A stretch of DNA of 64,000 bases from Wukongibacter sp050859025 (GTDB lineage Bacteria > Bacillota > Clostridia > Peptostreptococcales > Caminicellaceae): positions 4,898,001-4,962,000 of the forward strand of contig NZ_CP138200.1 in the NCBI RefSeq assembly GCF_050859025.1, written 5' to 3'. Made by a program: the position numbers and the translations under genes. A model generated the notes under the pieces. The model was not told the origin of the DNA. It made no database searches and saw only the letters and a list, made by a program, of their open reading frames with translations. Of this stretch, positions 26,757-34,956 are shown piece by piece (position 1 is the first letter of the stretch; every line of letters starts with the position of its first letter).

Positions 26757-26910
26757 TTTTAACATCTCCTTTTACAAATCAATTTTTTTAATTATAAACA
26801 ATATAATAATTTTTATATTGCATTTTAACAAATAGTCACTGGAAAGTTCTATACGTTTATCCTTAATATATTTTGATATCCAAGTATCCGTATAAAAAAA
26901 TTTATATAAC

Positions 26911-27333
26911 CTAAAAGTTATTATAAATCTTTTCTAACATCTTTTGAAAAACTCTCCTTTCATCTTCACTTATTCCCTTATATTCAGTCTCATAAAGTTT
27001 TTGTGAGATTTCTTTAAAACTAGGCTCTAACGCCTTTCCTTTTTCAGATAAAAATATAATTACAGATCTACTGTCATTAGGATCTTTCGTTGACGAAACA
27101 TACCCTAATTTAATCAACTTACTTACCAAAGTGGTCACCGTAGATCTATCTCGATGAATACTATTTGCTATATCAGTCATAGTACATTCACTATACTTAA
27201 AAAGAGTTATTAAAATATCTCCATGAGATGGTACTATATCTTTGAACCCTACCATTTCTAACTCTTTTAGTATAAATTCATTTGCTTTCTCTCTTATTCT
27301 TCCTATTAAGTAAATTGTTTTATCAGTTTTCAT
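26911..27333 (-). CDS. MarR-family regulator, probably leaderless mRNA
   Basis: MarR repressor of 140 residues: dimer helices, winged HTH with CTMTDIANSIHRDRSTVTTLVSKLIKLGYV (about 45-75) and DPNDSRSVIIFLSEKG in the wing. The ATG at 27333 starts 6 nt after a consensus -10, so the transcript should begin at or next to the start codon; the longer frame that opens at 27375 would lie inside the promoter. A 16-bp palindrome between -35 and -10 is the probable autorepressor site. It likely also controls the PNPOx-like gene downstream. Confidence 0.88.
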   Translation of the reverse strand: MKTDKTIYLIGRIREKANEFILKELEMVGFKDIVPSHGDILITLFKYSECTMTDIANSIHRDRSTVTTLVSKLIKLGYVSSTKDPNDSRSVIIFLSEKGKALEPSFKEISQKLYETEYKGISEDERRVFQKMLEKIYNNF

Positions 27334-27339
27334 ACCATC

Positions 27340-27368
27340 ATTATACTTTGATGTCAAAGTATTGTCAA
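27340..27368 (-). promoter_or_regulatory. Consensus promoter with embedded MarR operator
   Basis: On the minus strand: -35 TTGACA (27368-27363), 17-bp spacer, -10 TATAAT (27345-27340). The spacer contains the perfect palindrome ACTTTGACATCAAAGT apart from its central two bases (27345-27360). Position and symmetry fit repression by the downstream MarR protein. Confidence 0.85.
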
Positions 27369-27671
27369 TAATCAATTCTTCAAAAATTTATTCAGTTCAA
27401 ATCAAAATTCTATAACACAATTTACTTAAGAAGAGCACTGGCTGTATGTAAAGAATTACAGTAGGCCTTTAGGATTATAAAAACCAACTCCGAAAAATAC
27501 TGGTGTAATTATGGCTATATAAGAGAACTAGAAAATCCTAGCAGCAAGACACACAATATCCTTGATAAGTACCTATGGAAATATTTGCTTGATTTCTTAC
27601 GTATAGATTTAGAATAATCCTGTATCCTAATTATGTATTATATCAACTCAATAATAAAAAACACTAGATTA
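27369..27671. other. Intergenic stretch with decayed sequence
   Basis: No supported gene. The end (27641-27671) begins the segment duplicated at 12491 and includes an AATAAT/ATTATT hairpin that could end the preceding minus-strand gene at 27672. Short frames around 27430-27600 look like coding debris with stops, but I do not recognise the family. Confidence 0.4.
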
Positions 27672-28334
27672 TTATTTCACTCTACTTATAAAACTGCTAA
27701 TTTCTTGAACTTCTTTATTGATTTCTTCTCCCTCTAAACGCAGTTCATAAAGTTTACTATCTCTTTCCAAAGTAAAGTCTATCGATCTAAAATTCACCCC
27801 ATTACTTTTTAATATTTGAATTATTTTATATGATATTTCAGTAAATTGGTCATTGTTCTGGATTGAATTATCGTAATAATCAACATATACAGAATTAATA
27901 ATCTTTTTGTAATCCATATTCTTATCAGTATCAAGAGTTTCTTTTTTTCCTATACCGGCATTTACATCATGAATATAATAAAATATATCTTTATTTTCTA
28001 AGTAAGATCTAATCATACTATTCATTTCTTTTTTGTTTTTTATTCTTAGATATCTTTCTGATATTGATTTATATTTATGAATCGTAAATTCAGTATCGTC
28101 ATTTTTACAATACACCTTGGCATAATATCGACCATGTAACTTCTCATGATATAAATCATATATAATATCATATTTGACCCAATGTACTTTGAAGGATTTG
28201 TCTGGATATTTTACGTTTAAATAACTTTCAAATTCATTATGAATCATGTATTTATTAACATTAAATGCCATTATCATTAGTATTATCACAATAATCATTG
28301 CTAATTTTGTTTTCTTTAAAATTTTAAACACCAC
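27672..28334 (-). CDS. Hypothetical membrane-anchored protein (duplicated locus)
   Basis: I do not recognise a family. 220 residues with one N-terminal membrane helix (about 9-26, LAMIIVIILMIMAFNV) and a hydrophilic, probably extracytoplasmic domain rich in Lys, Tyr and Asp. Tandem GTG codons at 28334/28331 follow CTGGTG; the exact start is uncertain. A conserved, structured-looking leader of about 190 nt precedes it. A decayed copy of gene plus leader lies at 12521-13006. The preceding GDYXXLXY/DUF2157 genes are separated by a terminator. Confidence 0.75.
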   Translation of the reverse strand: MVFKILKKTKLAMIIVIILMIMAFNVNKYMIHNEFESYLNVKYPDKSFKVHWVKYDIIYDLYHEKLHGRYYAKVYCKNDDTEFTIHKYKSISERYLRIKNKKEMNSMIRSYLENKDIFYYIHDVNAGIGKKETLDTDKNMDYKKIINSVYVDYYDNSIQNNDQFTEISYKIIQILKSNGVNFRSIDFTLERDSKLYELRLEGEEINKEVQEISSFISRVK

Positions 28335-28339
28335 CAGAT

Positions 28340-28530
28340 TTATAAATTTTTGATTTAAAAGTCCAACCTATATCATAGTTGTTACAAGACCTTCACTGAA
28401 AAATAGCTTTTGTAGGTAAGAGATTGAATACCTCCTATAAACTTAGCAATAGAAAACAATCTCTGAGATCTCCTTTTGGTAGACTAGTACCTTTATATAA
28501 AAATGAGATAAAACTTCATAAAAAGTGAAT
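28340..28530 (-). promoter_or_regulatory. Leader region with potential RNA structure, conserved in the duplicated copy
   Basis: Reading the minus strand, a short stem GGTA-CTAGTC-TACC, then AGAGATTG / CAATCTCT closing a loop of about 35 nt that holds TTAGCAATAG-type sequence and GGAGG, then TTACCTACAAAAGC. Much of this, including CTCAGAG, CTAAGTTT and GAAAGCTATTTT, is kept in the copy at 13020-13200. It does not match a riboswitch consensus that I know. Confidence 0.35.
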
Positions 28531-28570
28531 TAGAGGGCGTCTCAAAAATTATCTTATAAGACACCCTCTT
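28531..28570 (-). terminator. Terminator of the GDYXXLXY/DUF2157 operon
   Basis: Imperfect 10-bp stem GAGGGTGTCT / AGACGCCCTC with an AT-rich loop, 20 bp after the stop of the GDYXXLXY gene. The weak T-run lowers certainty. The same hairpin is duplicated at about 13205-13245. Confidence 0.65.
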
Positions 28571-28590
28571 CATTCAATAGATTTATCACA

Positions 28591-29157
28591 CTATCTTAAA
28601 ACAATTTCTTCAATCAGTGCATATCCCCTATACACTTTAATCTTTGCAAGCGCTTCTCCATCTCTCACTTTCTCCTCTAATTCTTTCCCAGTATTTTCAG
28701 GAACAAAATACTTATCCAAAGCATAATCTACTCTGATTCCCTTTATTCCTCTCTCCTTACTGTTGTCCCATATATCATATTCATATTTACCTTCTATATA
28801 TATTCCTTCCTTTGGTTTTTCTAAGGTTACTTTCTTTACTTCATAATACTCACCATTTTTATCTAACTGTACATATAGTTTCTTTTGCTTTAATTCTGCT
28901 AATGAATCGTGTTCATCAATTCTATCCAGTATTTCCTTATCTAACCTACCTATATCTATGTCATTAATTTCATAATTCAATCTTATATAGTCACCTCTCA
29001 ACAAGTTCCTTGGGTCATATGCCTTTGTTTTAATTAGTATTTCTTCTCCCAATAGATTGGTTACTAAAGGATGTATCGACATGGAAATGAGTAGAATAAA
29101 CATTATTAAGAAGGATAATAGGTATTTGAATCCCCGTCTTTTAATTAATTCCTTCAT
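28591..29157 (-). CDS. GDYXXLXY-domain membrane protein
   Basis: Protein of 188 residues with an N-terminal membrane helix (about 12-32) and the name-giving LLRGDYIRLNYEIN motif (about 53-66) in the extracytoplasmic domain. In many bacteria this domain is encoded next to or fused with DUF2157 membrane proteins, as here, where the two genes overlap by 17 bp. Biochemical role unknown. The 3' half is duplicated as a pseudogene at 13265. Confidence 0.88.
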   Translation of the reverse strand: MKELIKRRGFKYLLSFLIMFILLISMSIHPLVTNLLGEEILIKTKAYDPRNLLRGDYIRLNYEINDIDIGRLDKEILDRIDEHDSLAELKQKKLYVQLDKNGEYYEVKKVTLEKPKEGIYIEGKYEYDIWDNSKERGIKGIRVDYALDKYFVPENTGKELEEKVRDGEALAKIKVYRGYALIEEIVLR

Positions 29158-30223
29158 CTAAATCACCTCCACGATCTTTTCTAATTCTTTCAAAATAGTG
29201 ACCAAAACCTAAAAGAATTAAACCTCCAATGATAAAGAATAATGATTTTGGCATAAAATCATATAAAGTATCAAAATAGTATCTTAGTATTAAGATACAA
29301 GTAAATAGCAATGGAGTTAAAAGACGCTTTCTGACTAAGCTTAATAGATATATTATTAACAATATACCAAATCCAATAGCAACATACTTACCATTACCTA
29401 TGAATGATAGTTCTTCCCAAAGACTGTCAAATGTTAATGATAAACCACTTATTCCTAATATAATCATCCCTTGTAGCTTAAATATATCTGGATTGAGACC
29501 ATGTTTAATATAGTACATTACAAGACCGATTAAGAAAAAGGCTATTGATATATATATATCCTCTATATCAAAGTAGTTTAATAAATACAGTACAATGTTA
29601 AGGGCTACCGCTGTATTAAAGAAAGTTATTAATTTTGAGAAATTGAAATACTTATTTCCTATATAGAAAATAACAGCTAGTATTATTGTGTATATTATTA
29701 TATTTTGATTAAAACTCCCATTTATATATACTAGAGCTAGCATATGGGCAAAGATGAATAAAGTTTTCTCTTTTAATAAAAGGGATACTGATAATACACC
29801 TATTGTCCAAAGTAAAAATGATTGTGTAAATTCTCCCCCAAAATTAAATATTTGTCCCATTAGAAATATACCTGCTCCATATATCAAAGCACTCAAATAT
29901 AATAACGCCTTTGATGTCTTTGGATAGTCTTTCTCCAGTTTAAAGGATGTAAATATTGATCCTCCCAATGTAGCTATTATGACAGCTACTTTTAAAAACC
30001 TACCCATATAGGTCCAGTTACTGGCTATAAAGCTTAAAATCCCAAGTCCAATTAGAACTGCCCCTATTGTTACAAGTATCTTTATAAAGTTTATACCAGA
30101 ATCCTCTTCATAAGAAATCATAATATCATTTAACTGCTGTTCTGTAATAATTCCCTTGTCTTTATGTCCCATCAATTCATTTAAAAGAAATTTATAGCTT
30201 GATTTGCTTATTCTCTTTTTCAT
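29141..30223 (-). CDS. DUF2157 integral membrane protein
   Basis: Polytopic protein of 360 residues with roughly 10-11 hydrophobic helices after a charged N-terminus (HKDKGIITEQQLNDIMISYEE) that is typical of DUF2157. Overlaps the downstream GDYXXLXY gene by 17 bp, which implies coupled translation and a joint complex. SD GAGGTG. An operator-like palindrome covers its promoter. Function unknown. Confidence 0.85.
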   Translation of the reverse strand: MKKRISKSSYKFLLNELMGHKDKGIITEQQLNDIMISYEEDSGINFIKILVTIGAVLIGLGILSFIASNWTYMGRFLKVAVIIATLGGSIFTSFKLEKDYPKTSKALLYLSALIYGAGIFLMGQIFNFGGEFTQSFLLWTIGVLSVSLLLKEKTLFIFAHMLALVYINGSFNQNIIIYTIILAVIFYIGNKYFNFSKLITFFNTAVALNIVLYLLNYFDIEDIYISIAFFLIGLVMYYIKHGLNPDIFKLQGMIILGISGLSLTFDSLWEELSFIGNGKYVAIGFGILLIIYLLSLVRKRLLTPLLFTCILILRYYFDTLYDFMPKSLFFIIGGLILLGFGHYFERIRKDRGGDLDEGIN

Positions 30224-30263
30224 AATCCATCACCTCGCTTATAAGTTTTTGGAAAGGATATCT

Positions 30264-30300
30264 ATAGTGTAATTTTACACTATTTTTGTCATTATTACAA
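30264..30300 (-). promoter_or_regulatory. Promoter and palindromic operator of the DUF2157 operon
   Basis: Minus-strand -35 TTGTAA (30300-30295), 17-bp spacer, -10 TAAAAT (30277-30272). The -10 lies inside a 9-2-9 inverted repeat, ATAGTGTAA-N2-TTACACTAT (30264-30283). The AGTGTA/TACACT half-sites are like those of YtrA-type GntR repressors; no such regulator gene is in the window. Confidence 0.6.
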
Positions 30301-30365
30301 GTTTTCTTTTATTTCCTGTTTAATAAATGCTTTGGCCTATCATAAGTAGATACGATCTCATAACA

Positions 30366-30414
30366 AAAAGAAAAACCAGTAGCATTAACAATTGTTAATA
30401 CTTCTAGTTTTTCT
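30366..30414 (-). terminator. Terminator of the glycine-riboswitch micro-gene
   Basis: Long stem with a few mismatches (AAAGAAAAACTAG... / ...CTGGTTTTTCTTTTT on the minus strand) around ATTAACAATTGTTAAT, ending in T-rich sequence. It follows the 44-codon frame by about 10 bp and separates it from the DUF2157 operon. Confidence 0.75.
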
Positions 30415-30424
30415 TTAGTAAGTA

Positions 30425-30559
30425 CTATAGCTTCCACTTAATCAATCCGCCAATTTCAGTAGCATCTTTATCCTCTTTTTTTCCTTTTGATACCTGTAGT
30501 ATAAAGTCTGCAAATAGTATCAATGTCATTATTAAAGCCACTCCCTTTAGAATTTCCAT
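30425..30559 (-). CDS. 44-residue single-pass membrane peptide controlled by a glycine riboswitch
   Basis: ATG at 30559 with SD AGGAGG at 8 nt, stop TAG at 30425. The product begins MEILKGVALIMTLILFADF, a membrane helix at about residues 4-23, then a Lys/Asp-rich tail ending GGLIKWKL. It is the only gene between a tandem glycine riboswitch with its own promoter and a terminator, so its expression should follow glycine. I recognise no family. By analogy with small accessory subunits of symporters it may modulate a glycine/alanine transporter or another membrane complex; this is inference. Confidence 0.7.
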   Translation of the reverse strand: MEILKGVALIMTLILFADFILQVSKGKKEDKDATEIGGLIKWKL

Positions 30560-30593
30560 CTTTTATTCCTCCTAGATTTTAATTTTTATATAC

Positions 30594-30830
30594 AAAAGGA
30601 CAGGGAGTAAAATAGCTTTACAAAATAAATGCTATTTTACTCCCTGTCCTTTTATCTGAAAGTTTCCTTACATCATTACATCAGCAAGTTGCTTCGTCGA
30701 TGCGCTCATTCAAGCGTCTCTCCAGGGGTGTGTCTGATTATTGTATCGAACCTGAAAGTTTCAAAGCAAATCTATAGCTCAGTCTGCTTTTTGCTCCTAC
30801 GGTTATCCAATCTGAATATCTCCAATAATC
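30594..30830 (-). ncRNA. Tandem glycine riboswitch (gcvT type) with expression platform
   Basis: Two aptamers read on the minus strand. Aptamer 1 is closed by P1 GATTATTG / CAATAATC and holds GGAGATATTC, ACCGTAGGAGCAA and GAAACTTTCAGG. Aptamer 2 has CCCCTGGAGAGACGC, CGACGAAGCAA, GGAAACTTTCAG and the hallmark AAAAGGACAGGGA. A short linker joins them. The 3' strand of aptamer 2 is also the 5' half of a 23-bp perfect terminator stem (30631-30653 with 30594-30616). Glycine binding should therefore block the terminator and switch the gene on. Confidence 0.92.
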
Positions 30831-30860
30831 TTCATCCACTTATATTCAATTTCTATCCTC

Positions 30861-30889
30861 ATAATAACTCACAATATATAAATAGTCAA
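30861..30889 (-). promoter_or_regulatory. Promoter of the glycine riboswitch
   Basis: Minus-strand -35 TTGACT (30889-30884), exact 17-bp spacer, -10 TATTAT (30866-30861). Transcription would begin about 25 nt before aptamer 1. Confidence 0.8.
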
Positions 30890-31056
30890 CTAGATTCTTT
30901 CTATAATTTCTCGAAAAATTATTAGTAACCCAAATAGTCCTTTGCTATAAAATCTAACATCTTTTATTTTTACAAAATTTGTTTGAATAATAGTATTTAA
31001 GGTAAAATATGTGATATAGGATAATTTTAGGTACTAAAGATAAGGAGAGGATTTTA

Positions 31057-31851
31057 TTGGCTAAAATAAGTAAAAAGGTTTATGAGAAAGAGCTTGAAAA
31101 GCTACATTTAGAACTAGTTCAGATGCAGGCCTGGGTAAAGGAAAAGGGAAAAAAGATTATAGTCGTTTTTGAAGGTCGTGATGCAGCAGGTAAAGGCGGA
31201 ATAATAAAAAGAATAATAGAGCCCTTAAATCCAAGATTTTATAGGGTTGTAGCCCTTGGGGTTCCAACAGAGAAAGAAAAAACACAATGGTATTATCAAA
31301 GGTATGTTCAGCATTTTCCAGCAGCAGGAGAAATAGTGATATTCGATAGAAGCTGGTATAATCGAGCTGGAGTTGAGAGAGTAATGGGATTTTGTAGCGA
31401 TGATGAATATTGGTATTTCATGAAGTCATGTGATGAATTTGAAAAAATGCTTATAAACTCCGGGATTATTCTAATAAAATATTGGCTATCTGTATCTGAC
31501 GAGGAACAGGAAAAACGATTTAAAGAAAGAATAAAAAATCCTTTAAAACGATGGAAAATTAGTCCTATGGATTTGGAATCTAGGACAAGATGGAGTAAAT
31601 ATGCTAGAGCTAAGGACGTAATGTTTCAGTATACCGATACCGAAATTTCTCCTTGGTATGTAATAAATGCCGACAATAAAAAGCTTGCTCGATTAAATTG
31701 TATAAATCATTTTTTAAGTTTAATCCCATATGAAGAAATTAAGCAGGAAGAAATAAAATTACCGCCTAAGCATAAGGACGAAAGCTATATTAGACCACCT
31801 ATAGATTCTCAAAGATGGATTCCTGAAGTATATAATAAACTTACTAAATAG
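31057..31851 (+). CDS. ppk2: Polyphosphate kinase 2
   Basis: PPK2-family enzyme of 264 residues that phosphorylates nucleotides with polyphosphate. Walker A GRDAAGKGG (about 39-47), Walker B/lid motif IFDRSWYNRAGVERVMGF (about 96-113), and the C-terminal RTRWSKYARAKD and WYVINADNK segments are family hallmarks. Single-domain length. Starts at TTG 31057 with SD AAGGAGAGG at 6 nt. Monocistronic: it diverges from the riboswitch unit, with the S41 gene convergent downstream. NDP or NMP preference cannot be decided by eye. Confidence 0.93.
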   Translation: MAKISKKVYEKELEKLHLELVQMQAWVKEKGKKIIVVFEGRDAAGKGGIIKRIIEPLNPRFYRVVALGVPTEKEKTQWYYQRYVQHFPAAGEIVIFDRSWYNRAGVERVMGFCSDDEYWYFMKSCDEFEKMLINSGIILIKYWLSVSDEEQEKRFKERIKNPLKRWKISPMDLESRTRWSKYARAKDVMFQYTDTEISPWYVINADNKKLARLNCINHFLSLIPYEEIKQEEIKLPPKHKDESYIRPPIDSQRWIPEVYNKLTK

Positions 31852-32076
31852 AAAAATTCTTGACAAAGCTTCTGTAGGATGGCTTTTTTATACTATCCTC
31901 TATGTTAAAAAACTGTGTAGACTGTGTTAGTGAGAGATTAAATCTAACTATAAGTGTCAGAATACAGAGTTAAGCTACTGGAAGTTTATCTATTTCTTTT
32001 TATACTTTTCTACTCTTTTCAAGTACTCTAAGTTTTCTTGGTATTTTATCATCCTATCTCATTATATTGTAAAGTT

Positions 32077-32126
32077 TAAAGTTTAGCCTGACCCTTTTAT
32101 CTAAAGTTTAGCCTGACCCTTTTATC
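32077..32126. repeat. Two exact 25-bp tandem repeats
   Basis: The same 25-mer (core GTTTAGCCTGACCC) occurs at 32077-32101 and 32102-32126 without change. CCTGACCC resembles the GGGTCAGAC motif at the transposase remnant near 13925, so this may be a footprint of that element type. The remainder of 31852-32190 holds no gene. Confidence 0.85.
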
Positions 32127-32130
32127 ACTA

Positions 32131-32194
32131 AGAAAAACTGTGTAAACTTCATTATCAACAGGTTAAGTTGACTTTGAAGCTTACACAGTTTTCT
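32131..32194 (-). terminator. Terminator of the S41 peptidase gene
   Basis: A 20-bp stem with one mismatch (minus strand AGAAAACTGTGTAAGCTTCA / TGAAGTTTACACAGTTTTTCT), loop of about 23 nt, overlapping the stop codon at 32193 and ending in T5. Confidence 0.8.
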
Positions 32195-33995
32195 ATTCTG
32201 TATATATATTTAATATTTTTTTGTTTTCATCAAAGGTTATTGAAAAGCTAAGATTACCTTTCTCAAAATCTATTGTTCCTTCAACATTATACTCCCTAAC
32301 TTTATTATCTATTTTTAATGCATTTACTTTAGTAACTGACACAAGCTTCAAATCTCCAACTTCACTCGATAAGTCACTATTTATCTTAATCAGTTTATCT
32401 TTAGTCAGCCATTTCTTTAGTTCATTGCTCAAGACTACCTCAATACTATCATAATCATTATCGAAAAAGCTTTTATAAAGATTTTCTGATCTACTTACCA
32501 ATTTACCCTTATCCTCACCATCCACTTCACAAAAATCAATATTTACTATTTTACTATCTAAGGAGCTATTTTCTTTATCATAGTCATGTATTATATATTC
32601 TTTAGCAAAGTCTAGTACTGTATCATTATTAGAAGCTAAATCATCTAATCTCTGCTTAACTTCATGATGTGGTGTAACACCATTGGAAGCTTCATCTTTA
32701 TTTGGTCTCACAAAATATTTATAAGATACCCCACAGTTTAAATTACTATTTGGTAAGCTAAAATGATATACATCTCCATAGCATGTTGCTAGTCCACCAG
32801 TTTCTTCTCCGATAAGTCTTCCTATGTTAAAATCTTTAATAGTAACTGCAAAATCTGCTGCACTAGAAAAGGTATATCGATTCGTTAGAACACATATTCT
32901 TCCATTGAATCTATTTTCCATATCTGAGTTGTATATCGGACTTCCATCGTATGTAACAGTCTCACCTATCTGAGAAACGTCGCCCCAATTATCTCTCTCA
33001 ATTATTTGTTTTGATATCTTTACATCGGTTCTGCTAAATAGATAGAAGGGCTTGTCATAGATATAAGATATTAGTATATCTCCTAGACGGCTATTCCCTC
33101 CACCATTATCTCTGATGTCGATTATAAGCTTTTCAATATTTTTTTCATTAATTTCTTTAAACATTCTTTCTAACAATTTCTCAAATGAACTATAATCACT
33201 AAATGAGTTAAAGTCAAGATAGCAAATTTTATCGTCAAATATTTCATAATTATAATTAGTAGTATAACTATACATCCTCTTCAAATAGCTGTCTAGCTTG
33301 TCCTTGGACACACCATCTGTAACTATTGTACTAACATTATCCTCATACTTATAGGTCAACTTATATTCATCTGAGAACTGATATCCTAACCATGAAAGAA
33401 AATAGAAGTCTCTCTCAAGCTTTACTTCTTTATATTGATCTTTCATACCAGTTTCATATTTCTTTAAATCCTTAACAATTCTCTCGGTTTCTATATCATT
33501 TATTGATAGTATTTCTGCTCCTATAGGAATATCTATTTCCTTGTTCATTGACTTCTTATTAAATATTTTATTGTTCCTAATCTCAATAACTAAAGGAAAC
33601 TGCTTTTTACCTGTAGATATTAAGAATTCAGCAAACAAGTCTTTAGGAATGAATACATTAGTATGACCATCTTTAAGTAAGCTTACTAAAGGTGCTATTT
33701 CTTTATAAAACTCAATACTATTCATCGGTCTATTTATTTTAGACTTTATCTCATTTACCTCTTTATAAAATGTTTCTTTATCTAAGTATGCATAGGCATT
33801 TGGATGTACCTCTTCTATTGTCTTTATTAGAAAATCAATATCCTTTATTAAATTTTCATTAGAATGCTTTTCCAATATAATATCCACAGACTGATTTTTT
33901 TCATTTGAATTATTGCTACTATCTATAGATTGATTTCCACAGCCACCTAACAAAAATATTACCGCCACTAATAAAACCATGAATCTTTTTAACAT
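32193..33995 (-). CDS. S41-family peptidase, lipoprotein
   Basis: Exported lipoprotein of 600 residues: signal peptide with lipobox LLGGC (Cys19), a helical N-terminal region (about 40-110), and an S41 (C-terminal-processing/tricorn-like) protease core. KLIIDIRDNGGGNS (about 290-303) is the conserved strand, and YTFSSAADFAVTIKD carries the nucleophilic Ser, with RLIGEETGG following. A C-terminal domain of about 120 residues (DUF3887-like, YKSFFDNDYDSIEVVLS) is fused. Single gene. Probably degrades or processes cell-surface peptides. Confidence 0.85.
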   Translation of the reverse strand: MLKRFMVLLVAVIFLLGGCGNQSIDSSNNSNEKNQSVDIILEKHSNENLIKDIDFLIKTIEEVHPNAYAYLDKETFYKEVNEIKSKINRPMNSIEFYKEIAPLVSLLKDGHTNVFIPKDLFAEFLISTGKKQFPLVIEIRNNKIFNKKSMNKEIDIPIGAEILSINDIETERIVKDLKKYETGMKDQYKEVKLERDFYFLSWLGYQFSDEYKLTYKYEDNVSTIVTDGVSKDKLDSYLKRMYSYTTNYNYEIFDDKICYLDFNSFSDYSSFEKLLERMFKEINEKNIEKLIIDIRDNGGGNSRLGDILISYIYDKPFYLFSRTDVKISKQIIERDNWGDVSQIGETVTYDGSPIYNSDMENRFNGRICVLTNRYTFSSAADFAVTIKDFNIGRLIGEETGGLATCYGDVYHFSLPNSNLNCGVSYKYFVRPNKDEASNGVTPHHEVKQRLDDLASNNDTVLDFAKEYIIHDYDKENSSLDSKIVNIDFCEVDGEDKGKLVSRSENLYKSFFDNDYDSIEVVLSNELKKWLTKDKLIKINSDLSSEVGDLKLVSVTKVNALKIDNKVREYNVEGTIDFEKGNLSFSITFDENKKILNIYTE

Positions 33996-34291
33996 ACAGT
34001 TCCTCCCTCTAAGCAGTTAATTAGATATTATCCGCTAAGGCCTTTTCACCAGCTAATCAATTATTTATGATTACAACGTAGACAGACAAATTCATCTATT
34101 AACATTATTTAATAACATTTATAATTTTATCCATCATCAGTAATTTAGTCAAGGAACTATTCTAATCCCTAATACCCAATAAAGTAAAAAATTTGTGATC
34201 TATGTTATTACTAGACTTTGAGTTCATTACTATTATTAAGATTGAAACTATTTTGTAAATAAATTCTAAGCTTTGATTATTGTAATATCAT
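33996..34291. other. Gene-free interval
   Basis: AT-rich spacer between the S41 gene start and the carbonic-anhydrase gene end. I see no open frame with an SD, no clear hairpin terminator and no repeat. Confidence 0.5.
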
Positions 34292-34852
34292 TTATACAAT
34301 CTTTTCCCCATTATATGTTTCCCCACCTGCATCTGGCATTATTTTATAACGCTTTGTCCATAGGGTTTTATACTTTACAGCTTGAGAATGAATCTTATCT
34401 AAGTTATCACTTAAGGTTTTAACAACCTTCCCTGGTACACCAATTACAAGAGAGTTAGGTGGAATAACTTGCTTTTCTCTTACTAATGCACCAGCCGCAA
34501 TAATGCTCCCTTTGCCAATAACGGCTCCATTCAATATGGTTGCACTCATGCCAATAAGACAATGCTCCTCTATAGTACACCCATGTATAACGGCATTATG
34601 ACCTACTGTAACAAAGTCACCTATGATAGTAGGATAATCATCAGCTACATGTATAACACTATTATCCTGAATATTAGAATATCTCCCTATCTCAATTCGA
34701 TTTACATCACCTCTAGCAACTGTATTAAACCAAATACTTCCAAACTCCTTTATAGTAACATCGCCAATTACCTTTGCCCCATCAGCTATAAATACCTTTT
34801 CATCAAGTTTAGGAGTTACACCTTCAAATTCTTTAATCATAACTATAATCAT
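34292..34852 (-). CDS. Gamma-class carbonic anhydrase / hexapeptide-repeat protein (YrdA-like)
   Basis: Left-handed beta-helix protein of 186 residues. Hexapeptide repeats run from about 15 to 150 (VFIADGAKVIGDVTI...). The zinc-site His pattern of the YrdA/PaaY/CaiE group is visible: a His in NSVIHVADD and two in GHNAVIHGC. RGDVNRIEIGRYSNIQDN is also typical. Alternative ATGs at 34852 and 34840 both lie near SD GAGGAG, so the start is uncertain by four codons. Enzyme activity in this subgroup is often weak or unproven. Confidence 0.88.
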   Translation of the reverse strand: MIIVMIKEFEGVTPKLDEKVFIADGAKVIGDVTIKEFGSIWFNTVARGDVNRIEIGRYSNIQDNSVIHVADDYPTIIGDFVTVGHNAVIHGCTIEEHCLIGMSATILNGAVIGKGSIIAAGALVREKQVIPPNSLVIGVPGKVVKTLSDNLDKIHSQAVKYKTLWTKRYKIMPDAGGETYNGEKIV

Positions 34853-34926
34853 CTCCTCTCGTCTAAATGTTTTCTCCTTTATACTCCATATTCATTATAA
34901 CAATTTCTAATAGTCATTTATTAGGA

Positions 34927-34956
34927 AAACTCAAATTCCAATTAGAATTTGAGTTT
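34927..34956 (-). terminator. Terminator of the zinc-binding lipoprotein gene
   Basis: A 12-bp perfect stem AAACTCAAATTC / GAATTTGAGTTT with a 6-nt loop at the gene end. It can serve both strands. Confidence 0.7.

Noticed and set aside
30629..30925. 98-codon plus-strand reading frame
   Set aside because: It runs through the complement of the glycine riboswitch; the RNA signatures explain the region fully.
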